This document shows positions 19,034-27,632 of a DNA stretch of 64,000 nucleotides, piece by piece. The notes under the pieces are model-generated. The model was not told the DNA's origin, did not search any database, and worked only from the letters and a program-made list of their open reading frames with translations. Location of the stretch: positions 1,922,001 through 1,986,000 of the forward strand of contig NZ_CP092332.1 in assembly GCF_029866485.1 (NCBI RefSeq). Direction: 5' to 3'. The number at the start of each line of letters is the position of its first letter. Positions within the stretch are counted from its first letter, which is position 1. This DNA is from Flavobacterium keumense. GTDB taxonomy: Bacteria; Bacteroidota; Bacteroidia; Flavobacteriales; Flavobacteriaceae. A program made the position numbers and the translations under genes.

Positions 19034-20506
19034 TTATTGCATAATAAATTTGAAAGCAATTGTTGCTATGCTTGCCTTAAGTTTATCACTTCGTTTATAT
19101 TGATGGAATCTAAAATCAACATTTTTAAGTCCAAATTGCCAAATTTTGGCTGAAGCAAAAATATCAGTGTAATTAATTCCAAAACCCAACTGCTTGGTAC
19201 CAAAGTTAGCTAAATCTGGATCAGATGTGTAAAATTGTTCCGAAGAAAGATGCATTTCGTAAGGTGCATAAAACTTGGATGCTGTTTGTTTATAATACCG
19301 AAATGTTGGAAATACAGTGAATTTATCCGATAATTTAAACGGCAATTCTACACTAGCTGTATGCGCTTGAATATCCCAATCATCTGAATAATACCTGTAA
19401 TACGTACGTAAAACCAAATATTCATTGATATAATAATTAATACGAGCTCCAATAGGTAATTTAAAACGGGTATTAGGTAATCGCTCTATATCATCAGCTA
19501 ATTTGAATACACCTGTATTAGTAGTGTTTTCATAATTAGCAATATATTGCGGTTGACCAATAAAAAAATTAGTTTTATCAGCAAAATAGATACGATGATA
19601 TGGTGTTGATAATAATCCTTGTTGTTGGAGAACATCAAAGAAAACAGAAAACTGAAATCGTTTAGTTAGTATTTGAGAAAATCCAAATGAAGCCGAATAG
19701 GAATTTCTATTCGTCAAAGCTAAATCCTTAAATTTAGTAGGAAGATACGTTTCTGTAGCTGAAATCCCGTTTTCATTGTAAACAGTTACTCCGCTAAAAT
19801 AACCTTGATTTAAAAAGTTAGTACCATATTTTGAATATTCATGTAATTCCGTTGGATAAATAGGACGCCATTGATCTAAATACACGTTGACTTTTATATT
19901 TATCTCTGTGTTTTTTTCATTAAAAAGCGCGGCAATTCCTCCACCAAATCCAGCAGAGGTGTAATCATATTCATTAGAGAATGATACATCTGCATTCCAA
20001 ATAAAATTTCTAGAATCACTACTATGACTGTAATTAGCCATTACAGAAACTAATTCATCGCTTTTGGAGGCTCCCGAAGATGCCTGCCAAGGGGATCCAT
20101 ATGGCCCTGTAGCTGAAGTTGATTTAGTATTAGCTCTTTTGTCGTCATCGTCATCGTCGCCACCTGAAGCTCCTGAATTATTAGACCCCGAAGCTCCAGA
20201 TGCATTAAATGGATTAATATTACTTGATGAAGCTGATGAGTAAGCAGAAATTCCAGCATCTATTGTCAAAACATCATCATCATTCAAAGGCATTGCTATG
20301 GTAATATTAGAAGCAATATCTGTTAGTTTTTCTGAACCAATTCCACCACCAACAGCTGATTTAGATCCATCCTGTTGGTAATAACTGGCTAAAAAATCAA
20401 TTTCGGTACTTTCTAAAACCCTTTTTTTGAATGTGGGTTGCTTACTTCCTTGCGAATAAATACAAGTTATACAAAACAGAAACAAAATCGTCGTATGTTT
20501 TTTCAT
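19034..20506 (-). CDS. DUF3570 outer-membrane beta-barrel-like protein with SGAS motifs
   Basis: From the ATG at 20506 this is a 490-aa exported protein with signal peptide MKKHTTILFLFCITCIYSQ. The longer frame from 20548 would put 14 hydrophilic-mixed residues ahead of it and is less likely. The body is rich in alternating aromatic and polar strands, as in outer-membrane barrels, and ends with a C-terminal phenylalanine strand (IATIAFKFIMQ). A low-complexity loop holds three SGAS motifs (residues 103-106, 111-114, 144-147) and a run of six Asp. The [S/T]GA[S/T] core resembles the acceptor motif used by ApbE flavin transferases, and apbE lies two genes upstream. Function of DUF3570 proteins is not established. 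Confidence 0.8.
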   Translation of the reverse strand: MKKHTTILFLFCITCIYSQGSKQPTFKKRVLESTEIDFLASYYQQDGSKSAVGGGIGSEKLTDIASNITIAMPLNDDDVLTIDAGISAYSSASSSNINPFNASGASGSNNSGASGGDDDDDDKRANTKSTSATGPYGSPWQASSGASKSDELVSVMANYSHSSDSRNFIWNADVSFSNEYDYTSAGFGGGIAALFNEKNTEINIKVNVYLDQWRPIYPTELHEYSKYGTNFLNQGYFSGVTVYNENGISATETYLPTKFKDLALTNRNSYSASFGFSQILTKRFQFSVFFDVLQQQGLLSTPYHRIYFADKTNFFIGQPQYIANYENTTNTGVFKLADDIERLPNTRFKLPIGARINYYINEYLVLRTYYRYYSDDWDIQAHTASVELPFKLSDKFTVFPTFRYYKQTASKFYAPYEMHLSSEQFYTSDPDLANFGTKQLGFGINYTDIFASAKIWQFGLKNVDFRFHQYKRSDKLKASIATIAFKFIMQ

Positions 20507-20532
20507 TGATAGAGTCATATCTAAATTAACAA

Positions 20533-20742
20533 TTAGTTGCAACCACATCCGCCACCCGATTTTCCTCCATTGGCTCCAGCGGCAGCTTCTCTATAAACTT
20601 GAAAAGTTGTTTCATATTTTTCAGCTGTTCGTGCGGCTAATTTCATATCGACATCATTGATTTTTTCTTTTTCATATTCTTTAACAATAGTGCAAGACTG
20701 CATTAATAAAAGAATAAACAAGGCTAAGCTTATATTTTTCAT
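20533..20742 (-). CDS. DUF4266 small lipoprotein with C-terminal Gly/Cys motif
   Basis: A 69-aa protein with a lipoprotein signal (MKNISLALFILLLMQSC, lipobox Cys17). A short charged helical part follows (KEYEKEKINDVDMKLAARTAEKYE split around residues 20-45), then an Ala/Gly-rich tail ending GGKSGGGCGCN. The two tail cysteines could bind a metal, form a disulfide or carry a modification. Its start overlaps the apbE stop by 4 bases and its end is 27 bases before the DUF3570 start, so all are translated from one message. This family regularly sits beside DUF3570 genes as far as I know; function unknown. Confidence 0.85.
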   Translation of the reverse strand: MKNISLALFILLLMQSCTIVKEYEKEKINDVDMKLAARTAEKYETTFQVYREAAAGANGGKSGGGCGCN

Positions 20743-21725
20743 TTGTTATATTTTTTAATGTCAATTCCTTTTGAAGCATGAATTTTTCCTTTATCATCGA
20801 CAATGATACATTCAATTCCTTTTAATTGGTTCACTAAATCTAATCCCACTTCAACTCCCAAGACAAAGATCCCTGTGGCTAAAGCATCAGCAATTTCGGT
20901 TTGTTTGGCAAATACTGAAACACTCACCACTCCTTGTGCCGGATAACCTGTTCTTGGGTCAATGATATGTGAATAACGGATTCCGTTGAATACTACGAAT
21001 TTTTCATAACTCCCTGAAGTCTCAACTGCACTATTTTCTAGAGGGAAAGTAGCAAAAACCTTATTTTTGTTCATTGGATTTATGATACCTACTGTCCATT
21101 GTTTATTATTACTTTGTCTTCCCCACGCATTAATATCTCCGGATACGTTTACAATACCTGACTTACACCCGTTAGCTAATAGTACATCCTTGACTTTATC
21201 AGCAATATAACCTTGTCCAATACCACCAAGACCTAATTTCATTCCTGCTAGTTTCAAGAAAATTGTTTGATTGGATTTATCCAAAACAATGTTTTTATAC
21301 CCAATTTTAGCCACCGATTTTTTTATCATTTCTTCAGAAGGCATAGAAGTCATGCTACCATCAAATTTCCAAATTTTATCCATTGAAGCATAGGTAATAT
21401 CAAAAGCACCTTCTGTTATTTCAGAAATTTTAATGGCTCTTTCTACTAAATCAAAAACTTCTGAGTCTACTTTCACAGCTTGAATACCTGCATTTTTGTT
21501 TACTAATGAAATTTGGGTAGTTGGAATCCAATCGGATATTTGATTTTCAATACGTTTTACTTCAGCAATGGCTAAATCTATATACTTTTTAGCTTCAACA
21601 GAATCTTTAGCTACTACTGTAATTTCAAATGGACTACCCAACATGGATATTTTTCTCTTATACTCTGCTTGAGCAAACAGTGAAAAACTAACAACTAGGG
21701 CTAAAAACGAAAGTACTATTTTCAT
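20739..21725 (-). CDS. apbE: FAD:protein FMN transferase (ApbE family)
   Basis: ApbE moves the FMN part of FAD onto Ser/Thr of a target protein outside the cytoplasm. The 328-aa protein has a signal peptide (residues 1-20, ending LFAQA). Family segments follow: ISDWIPTTQISLVNKNAG, GAFDITYASMDKIWKF, LGGIGQGYIADKVKDVLL, NVSGDINAWG and the catalytic-region SHIIDPRTGYP followed by ADALATGIFVLG. Its start overlaps the thioredoxin-like gene by 4 bases and its end overlaps the DUF4266 gene by 4 bases. No Nqr or Rnf genes are nearby, so its substrate is probably in this cluster. Confidence 0.93.
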   Translation of the reverse strand: MKIVLSFLALVVSFSLFAQAEYKRKISMLGSPFEITVVAKDSVEAKKYIDLAIAEVKRIENQISDWIPTTQISLVNKNAGIQAVKVDSEVFDLVERAIKISEITEGAFDITYASMDKIWKFDGSMTSMPSEEMIKKSVAKIGYKNIVLDKSNQTIFLKLAGMKLGLGGIGQGYIADKVKDVLLANGCKSGIVNVSGDINAWGRQSNNKQWTVGIINPMNKNKVFATFPLENSAVETSGSYEKFVVFNGIRYSHIIDPRTGYPAQGVVSVSVFAKQTEIADALATGIFVLGVEVGLDLVNQLKGIECIIVDDKGKIHASKGIDIKKYNK

Positions 21726-22156
21726 TTTTTCTCGAATGAATGAATGAGTTGAATATATTCAGTTGCTGAAATATTTTTGTATCCTTCAATCCCTAAAACA
21801 GCTCCTGATTTATCTAACAAAAGGACTAAAGGAAAATTACCCGAGGGATTATATAGCCCAGCCAATTTTTTATTAGCCTCAGTTAGAATTGGATTTAACT
21901 GATTAACCTTTTTCTTCGGAAAGTCAGCTTTATAAATTACCCAATTAGTCTCTGATTCTTTTTTAAACTCAGCAGATTGCCAAACGGTTTTATCTAATTT
22001 TATACAAGGTGCACACCAATCTGAACCCGAAAAAACTAAAACGATATTCTTATTTTCAGCTAAAGCTTGATTTTGTGCTTCTTCAAAAGAAGGCTTCCAA
22101 TTTTGAGAATATCCAAAGGCTGTAAAAAATAATAGAAATAATACTGTCTTTTTCAT
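21722..22156 (-). CDS. Exported thioredoxin-like protein
   Basis: Read from ATG at 22156 (MKKTVLFLLFFTAFGYSQ), which gives a clean signal peptide; the longer frame from 22180 adds eight residues in front of it. The mature protein of about 125 aa is a thioredoxin fold with SGSDWCAPCIKLDK (CxxC) and GNFPLVLLLD with the conserved cis-Pro. It should act as a periplasmic thiol reductant or disulfide handler. It is the first gene of the Trx-ApbE-DUF4266-DUF3570 set, and the DUF4266 tail cysteines are a plausible client. Confidence 0.88.
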   Translation of the reverse strand: MKKTVLFLLFFTAFGYSQNWKPSFEEAQNQALAENKNIVLVFSGSDWCAPCIKLDKTVWQSAEFKKESETNWVIYKADFPKKKVNQLNPILTEANKKLAGLYNPSGNFPLVLLLDKSGAVLGIEGYKNISATEYIQLIHSFEKK

Positions 22157-22185
22157 TTGAAAACTATAAATATGTATCAATTATA

Positions 22186-22193
22186 CAAAAGTA
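22186..22193 (-). promoter_or_regulatory. Candidate -7 element for the thioredoxin-ApbE-DUF3570 operon
   Basis: TACTTTTG on the minus strand fits TAnnTTTG, 30 bases before the ATG at 22156. No well-placed TTG is seen at -33. The TTAAG direct repeat at 22231-22247 lies upstream of it. Confidence 0.45.
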
Positions 22194-22230
22194 ACTCAAA
22201 ATCAATGGATTTATTTTAAACGCAATTTAA

Positions 22231-22247
22231 ATTAAGCTAAACTTAAG
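22231..22247. promoter_or_regulatory. Candidate response-regulator box 1 (TTAAG-N6-TTAAG)
   Basis: The plus strand reads aTTAAGctaaacTTAAG, with the same pentamers, 11-base period and AC before the second half as the site at 16955-16971. Position upstream of the -7 element at 22186-22193 fits an activator site at the head of the whole cluster. It could instead serve the divergent LTA-synthase-like gene starting at 22369. Confidence 0.5.
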
Positions 22248-22368
22248 TTTTGATTTTGCATCACATCAAAGTAAAAAATATCATTTAATAATAAATTATA
22301 GAGGTGTTAATTTACATCCATTCATATTACTCTCAAATTGCTTATTTTTGCAAAAAAACTAATCTATT

Positions 22369-24465
22369 ATGTCTTCAATTAAAAACTTATCTCCTTTTTA
22401 TAATCTGACTTTATTTTATATCATCGTAAGTTTTATTTTAAGAATTGTATTGTTGTTTCATCCCATTACACAAGCAACTTTTTCATGGATAGATACACTA
22501 AAAATTTTTAGTCTAGGTGTTGTTTCTGATTGCTTAGTTTTTACAGTAATCAGTGGTTTTTTATGGTTGTATTTGATTTTTATTTCCAACTCAAAATACT
22601 TGAAACCAACAGGATACATCATTTTTGGATTACTGGTTAGTTTATTTTTATATGTTGCATTTGGTAATACCATTCTCAATGAATATGGAGGTGCTTTGCC
22701 TGAAATAGGAATGGTTTTTATTGGTCTAAAAACACTGCTTTTTGGATTGTTGTTATTTCTTCCAAAATATAGACATACCATTCGTTTTTGGTTGTTTTCA
22801 TTTGTTATTTTTCTTTTTGTCACTTTGATTCTTCAAAATGCGATTAGTGAATTTTTCTTTTGGAATGAATTTGGAGTAAAATACAATTTTATTGCTGTGA
22901 ATTATTTGGTTTACACCAATGAAGTAATTGGAAACATCATGCAGTCGTATCCTGTTATCCCAATCTTTACGACACTTTTTTTAGTATCTGGAACAATAAC
23001 TTATTTCATTGTACAACATTCTAAAAACTATATTGAATCGATTCCTTCTTTTACCGAAAAAATCAAAATTTCAGGAGTATATTTGGTTATGTTAGCCCTT
23101 TCATTGGCTACAATTCCATATTTGGCTGCCAAAGAAAATTCTCAAAACATCTTTACCAATGAATTGCAGTCGAACGGAATCTATAAATTCTATTTGGCTT
23201 TTATTCATAGCGAATTGGATTATTTTAAATTTTACAAAACGATACCAACTCAAGAAGCCTATACTACTTTGAAAGAACAAATTCCAGGTATTACAACCGA
23301 ATCTACTTCTAGACCAATTACCGCAAAAGGTCAAGAAAATCATAAAAATGTGGTACTGATTACAATTGAAAGCTACAGTGCTGATTTTATGAAAGTCTAC
23401 GGAAACGAAAACAATATCACGCCGTTTTTAGATGAGTTAGCGACCCAAAGTTTACAATTTACAAATTTGTATGCTGTAGGAAATAGAACCGTTCGCGGAC
23501 TAGAAGCGGTAACGCTTTGCTTTCCTCCTACGGCAGGTGAAAGTGTAGTAAAAAGAAAAGACAATAAGAATAAATTTTCGACAGGAAATATCTTCAACCA
23601 AAAAGGATATCAAGTAAAATACTTGTATGGTGGTGATGCTTTCTTTGATAATATGGAAGATTTTTTCTCTGGAAATGGGTATGCCATTGTCGATAAAAAA
23701 TCATTACGCCCAAACGAAATTACCTTTGCTAATGTTTGGGGAGTTTGTGATGAAGATATGGCTAACAAAGCAATTAAAGTGATGAATGCCGAAGCACAAT
23801 TGGGTAAGCCTTTCTTTAATCATTGGATGACGGTAAGTAATCATAGACCTTTTACGTATCCAAACAATAAAATCGATATTCCAGGCGATGCCAAGTCCAG
23901 AGACGGCGGAGTTAAATACACGGATTATGCTTTGAGAAAATTTTTTGAAATGGCAAAAAAACAGCCTTGGTTTCAAAATACGGTTTTTGTGATTGTGGCA
24001 GATCATTGCGCATCTAGTGCCGGAAAAACTGAATTGCCATTAGACAAATACAGAATTCCAGCTTTAGTATATAGTCCAGGCTTTATAGCTCCTCAAAAAT
24101 ACACTCAATTAATGTCTCAAATAGATGTAATGCCAACGGTAATGGGATTATTGAACTTCAACTACCAAAGTAAATTTTACGGACAAGATGTGTTCCAATC
24201 TGATTACAAACCAAGAGCTTTGATTGCAACCTACCAAGATTTAGGTTTGATAAAAGACAATGTATTAACAATTATTTCGCCAAAACAACAAGTCAAACAA
24301 TTCCAATTAAGTTTGAAACCCGACCAAAAAACAGCTCCCGAGTTCCAACTCTATTATAACCAAGTATTGTTGAAAAAGGAAAGAACCGACTTAGTTAAAG
24401 AAACCGTTTCATATTACCAAACGGCTTCGGATATGCTAAAGAAAAAGAAATACCAAAAAAACTAA
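22369..24465 (+). CDS. LTA-synthase-like membrane sulfatase/phosphotransferase
   Basis: A 698-aa protein with five membrane helices in the first 230 residues, followed by an extracytoplasmic alkaline-phosphatase-superfamily domain. VLITIESYSADFM carries the metal-binding Glu, NLYAVGNRTVRGLEA the probable Thr nucleophile, and VIVADHCASSAG the DH metal ligands; the family block HWMTVSNHRPFTYP is also present. In Gram-positive bacteria such enzymes polymerise glycerol phosphate. In Gram-negatives, homologues transfer phosphoglycerol or phosphoethanolamine to envelope glycans or lipids, so that is the likely activity. A TATTTTTG -7 element lies at 22343-22350. Confidence 0.88.
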   Translation: MSSIKNLSPFYNLTLFYIIVSFILRIVLLFHPITQATFSWIDTLKIFSLGVVSDCLVFTVISGFLWLYLIFISNSKYLKPTGYIIFGLLVSLFLYVAFGNTILNEYGGALPEIGMVFIGLKTLLFGLLLFLPKYRHTIRFWLFSFVIFLFVTLILQNAISEFFFWNEFGVKYNFIAVNYLVYTNEVIGNIMQSYPVIPIFTTLFLVSGTITYFIVQHSKNYIESIPSFTEKIKISGVYLVMLALSLATIPYLAAKENSQNIFTNELQSNGIYKFYLAFIHSELDYFKFYKTIPTQEAYTTLKEQIPGITTESTSRPITAKGQENHKNVVLITIESYSADFMKVYGNENNITPFLDELATQSLQFTNLYAVGNRTVRGLEAVTLCFPPTAGESVVKRKDNKNKFSTGNIFNQKGYQVKYLYGGDAFFDNMEDFFSGNGYAIVDKKSLRPNEITFANVWGVCDEDMANKAIKVMNAEAQLGKPFFNHWMTVSNHRPFTYPNNKIDIPGDAKSRDGGVKYTDYALRKFFEMAKKQPWFQNTVFVIVADHCASSAGKTELPLDKYRIPALVYSPGFIAPQKYTQLMSQIDVMPTVMGLLNFNYQSKFYGQDVFQSDYKPRALIATYQDLGLIKDNVLTIISPKQQVKQFQLSLKPDQKTAPEFQLYYNQVLLKKERTDLVKETVSYYQTASDMLKKKKYQKN

Positions 24466-24468
24466 GTT

Positions 24469-24498
24469 AAAAAGGAGCGATTTACATCGCTCCTTTTT
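24469..24498. terminator. Bidirectional intrinsic terminator
   Basis: A perfect 12-bp stem (AAAAAGGAGCGA / TCGCTCCTTTTT) with a 6-base loop lies between the convergent LTA-synthase-like and phospholipase-like genes. The A and T tracts make it work from both sides. Confidence 0.92.
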
Positions 24499-24503
24499 AC
24501 TAT

Positions 24504-25508
24504 TTAATCGAAATCTTTTTCACTTTCTAAACCAAATAATTTTCCTTGGTTCCAAAGCAATAAATCTGCTTTTAAATTTGGTTTATTTCGCTCTGTCAAC
24601 TCTGGTGTATCTATACTTGATAAATCAGGTTTTCCTGCATTAACCCATGCAGTATACCAATAACTAGACGTCATTACAATCGCTTTTTTTAATTGTTTTT
24701 CAACCATTCCATTCAACGCCTGATTGTATTTCTTTACATATTCATCTGTATGAATTAAATCATTAAACTTGTTTTTAGCTATACCTCCTTTTGAATCCAA
24801 ATTGTACATTTTATCATTAGCCATTGACTCTCTTAAATTTTTATCAGCCAACAATAATGGAGCAATCAAACTATGAGAATCATTGATAATAGCCCAAGTA
24901 GTTGCTTCTACATTAGTAATATATTTTGCCTCTTCTGTATGAAAATTATAGTCTTTTCCAAACATCTCTGGAATACGCGCTTCCCATAAAGCGTGAATCC
25001 CTTTTTGATTAGTCAATAAACCATCATGATTTACCGCAGTGTGCAAAGGCATATGGGCATCTCCAATGTAATGACCTAAATCAGCTGCCAAAAACAAAAT
25101 TTCGGTTTTACGTTTGTCTTTAAAGGCTTTAGTTAATTTTACCATTACATCTTGAATGTACCAAGGCAAAATACCATTACTGGTTAAGAATTTTTCATCG
25201 TATTTTCTCTTTGCTAATTCCGAAGTTTTGGGAATTGTATCGGCAGCACCATAATTTTCTAAATCAATATAATGACGTGGTTTTTCTGTATTATCTCGCA
25301 ATGTATATTTTCTTAAATCTGGAACTGTCGATTCCTGTGTTACAAAATCAATATGATTATAAAAAAATGTACGTACAGGTTCTGGAAGCGCTAAAACAGC
25401 CGCTTTATTAATGTGTTCATGGCCAAAAGGTCCCCAAGAAATTGTTGCAAATAGTACAAAAGTTGCTATAATCGAGATGGCAACTGTCCTAAGTGAATTT
25501 GATTTCAT
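24504..25508 (-). CDS. Zinc-dependent phospholipase C / S1-P1 nuclease-like exported protein
   Basis: Start taken at 25508 (MKSNSLRTVAISIIATFVLFATIS), which provides a signal peptide; the longer frame from 25547 adds 13 residues before it. The mature N-terminus begins W-G-PFGHEHINKAAV, and Trp plus His near the N-terminus are zinc ligands in this family. Further His/Asp ligand blocks are RHYIDLENYG, LAADLGHYIGDAHMPLH and GIHALWE. The fold is shared by bacterial phospholipase C and S1/P1 nucleases, so substrate choice remains open. About 334 aa. Confidence 0.8.
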   Translation of the reverse strand: MKSNSLRTVAISIIATFVLFATISWGPFGHEHINKAAVLALPEPVRTFFYNHIDFVTQESTVPDLRKYTLRDNTEKPRHYIDLENYGAADTIPKTSELAKRKYDEKFLTSNGILPWYIQDVMVKLTKAFKDKRKTEILFLAADLGHYIGDAHMPLHTAVNHDGLLTNQKGIHALWEARIPEMFGKDYNFHTEEAKYITNVEATTWAIINDSHSLIAPLLLADKNLRESMANDKMYNLDSKGGIAKNKFNDLIHTDEYVKKYNQALNGMVEKQLKKAIVMTSSYWYTAWVNAGKPDLSSIDTPELTERNKPNLKADLLLWNQGKLFGLESEKDFD

Positions 25509-25553
25509 ATTTAATAAATTTAGGTTGTAAATGTATTTATAGAGCATTAAAAA

Positions 25554-27581
25554 TTATAATAGTCCATTATTTTTTCTGACGAACCATTCTGACGCTAGCA
25601 AAAAAGAAATAATAACGAGTAACCAAAACCAATCTATCAAAGAGGTTCTCACCATTACGTTTTTTTGAACTGGTTTATAGCTTTCTTCTTCTATTAATTG
25701 ATGTAATAAGGTGTCAATTTGCGCGGGCATATACAGCTTGCCTTGTGTCTGATTAGCCAATTGATTTAATTTTTCAAAATCAGGATTCGTAAATTGTTTT
25801 TCGACATCAAAATTGAGTATTTCAAAATAACCCGAATACTTTTCTTTGGAATTTAATTCGGTCACGGTAAACTTATATTTTCCTGCTGGAATTCCATCCA
25901 AATTCACTTTGTAAGAATTAGAACCCTTAAGTAAATCATAATTCATAACTGCTTTTGTTTGGATATTTAAAACACTAATATTCAATCTCGCCTTTTCGTC
26001 AAACTCTTGATTTTTATTGAAATATTGTGCGCTTATTACTATATTATCTCCTGAATTATAGAATTGTTCGTGTTCGACTTCCAATGATTTTTTACTGCTA
26101 TTGGAAGCCAAAAACTGAATAATCTTATCAATAAAAACATCATATTTTTCAAAAGAATGATTATCTACAAAGCTTTTTGCACGCCATTTCCAACTATTTT
26201 CTCCTAAAAGATACGCAGTACGTTTCTCCTGATTTTCTACAAAAGCAAGCAAAGGAGATTGCGTAGTAATTCCTTTAATTTTTGAAGAAAGTAAAACAGA
26301 AGTATTTCCTTTAGTTGTAATTGTTCCAAAACTATTTTGTAAAGGAGGGAAAGATTCAAATCCAATATTATCTAAAGCAAACAAATTAAATTGGGAATTG
26401 AAGCCTGCGAAATAGTCCTCCGATTGACTTCCCATTTTGAATTGTAGCTCATTTTGTTGTTGATTTAAAAAACCAAAATCAGTACTCGTTCCTGTAATTA
26501 TAAATGAATTAATACCCGCTAATTTCATTTCGTCGAAAACGGATTTACAACTAGAGCTGGGTTGATACAAAATAACAATATTGTATTTATTTAACCCATT
26601 GATAATGTTAGGTTTGAATATAACTACTTTACGTTGAGAATTAGATTCAATAGCTCGTTTTAAAGTACCAACATCTGGGTGATTTATTGCTGAAATTAAA
26701 GCGATATCTGTCTTTTGATTCATCACTTCAACAACAAAGTTTTTAGTATTATTAAAATAATTTTTCTCTTTTTTTGAGGAAGATATAGTGGCTTGAAATA
26801 ATTGTAATCCTATTGCATTTGCAGGAAGCAATAATTGAATCACAGCTGTTTTATTGGAAGGAGAAAAAGAAACATTTTGGTTAGCAATGACAGCTTTATT
26901 TTGATAAATTTTAAAATTAGCTTCGATTTTTTGGTCTCCAGAATAAGAAACAAATGCTTCTACTGGAAATTTATTTTTATAAAAAGCATATTTATTAGCA
27001 TTAATCTGGTTGATTTTTAAATCAAATACTTTTGACGTATCTCCTAATACAATGGGATACACTTTATTTGCAGTATCAAAACTATATACATAATCAGCAC
27101 CTGTAGTTTGATTCCCATCTGTTAGAATAATAGTGGGGAAGTTTTTGTTTCTGTAGGTTTGTTTTAATCCTATTGCAACAGCATCCAAATTAGTTTGCTT
27201 TCCTTTAAAATTGAATCTTTTCGATAACTGTAAATCTTTTGAAAATTGATACGATTGAATGGTAAACTTTTCCTTCAACGCAGTATTGGAAACTATTTTT
27301 TGATATACTTTTCGAGCCTCGACATTGGACTTTAAAAACGGAATGGAAGTCGAATTATCCATAACTACAACTAAAGGCGTTTTTTCTATTTCAAAAGAAT
27401 TCGTTGTTATCGTTGGATTTATCAATAAAACAAAGATGGCTAGAAATGATAAAAAACGTAAAAAAGCCAAAAACAAATTCAGTTTAGATTTGTTTTTGGC
27501 TTTATATAAATATTGGAAAAAGGCTAAACCACCAGCTATGAAAACAGAAAGAATCAGTAATACCTTTGTGATGGTGTCCAT
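25554..27581 (-). CDS. Membrane-anchored VWA-domain protein
   Basis: A 675-aa protein with two N-terminal helices (about 6-25 and 36-58), a von Willebrand A-like domain with the MIDAS motif DNSTS (about residues 75-79) and ILTDGNQTTG, a long periplasmic beta-rich part, and a C-terminal helix (about 648-666, DWFWLLVIISFLLASEW). The arrangement resembles the Bacteroidetes membrane VWA proteins related to Bat (aerotolerance) proteins, but no bat/moxR genes are adjacent. Exact function unknown. Confidence 0.8.
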   Translation of the reverse strand: MDTITKVLLILSVFIAGGLAFFQYLYKAKNKSKLNLFLAFLRFLSFLAIFVLLINPTITTNSFEIEKTPLVVVMDNSTSIPFLKSNVEARKVYQKIVSNTALKEKFTIQSYQFSKDLQLSKRFNFKGKQTNLDAVAIGLKQTYRNKNFPTIILTDGNQTTGADYVYSFDTANKVYPIVLGDTSKVFDLKINQINANKYAFYKNKFPVEAFVSYSGDQKIEANFKIYQNKAVIANQNVSFSPSNKTAVIQLLLPANAIGLQLFQATISSSKKEKNYFNNTKNFVVEVMNQKTDIALISAINHPDVGTLKRAIESNSQRKVVIFKPNIINGLNKYNIVILYQPSSSCKSVFDEMKLAGINSFIITGTSTDFGFLNQQQNELQFKMGSQSEDYFAGFNSQFNLFALDNIGFESFPPLQNSFGTITTKGNTSVLLSSKIKGITTQSPLLAFVENQEKRTAYLLGENSWKWRAKSFVDNHSFEKYDVFIDKIIQFLASNSSKKSLEVEHEQFYNSGDNIVISAQYFNKNQEFDEKARLNISVLNIQTKAVMNYDLLKGSNSYKVNLDGIPAGKYKFTVTELNSKEKYSGYFEILNFDVEKQFTNPDFEKLNQLANQTQGKLYMPAQIDTLLHQLIEEESYKPVQKNVMVRTSLIDWFWLLVIISFLLASEWFVRKNNGLL

Positions 27582-27632
27582 TGTGTATTAAAATTTCAGT
27601 TTGAGTCTAAAAATCAAACTATTAGTAACCTA

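Noticed and set aside
20050..20259. 69-codon open frame inside the DUF3570 gene
   Set aside because: It is a frame shadow of the low-complexity Gly/Ser/Asp loop, with Leu/His-rich translation and no start context; the DUF3570 frame explains the DNA.
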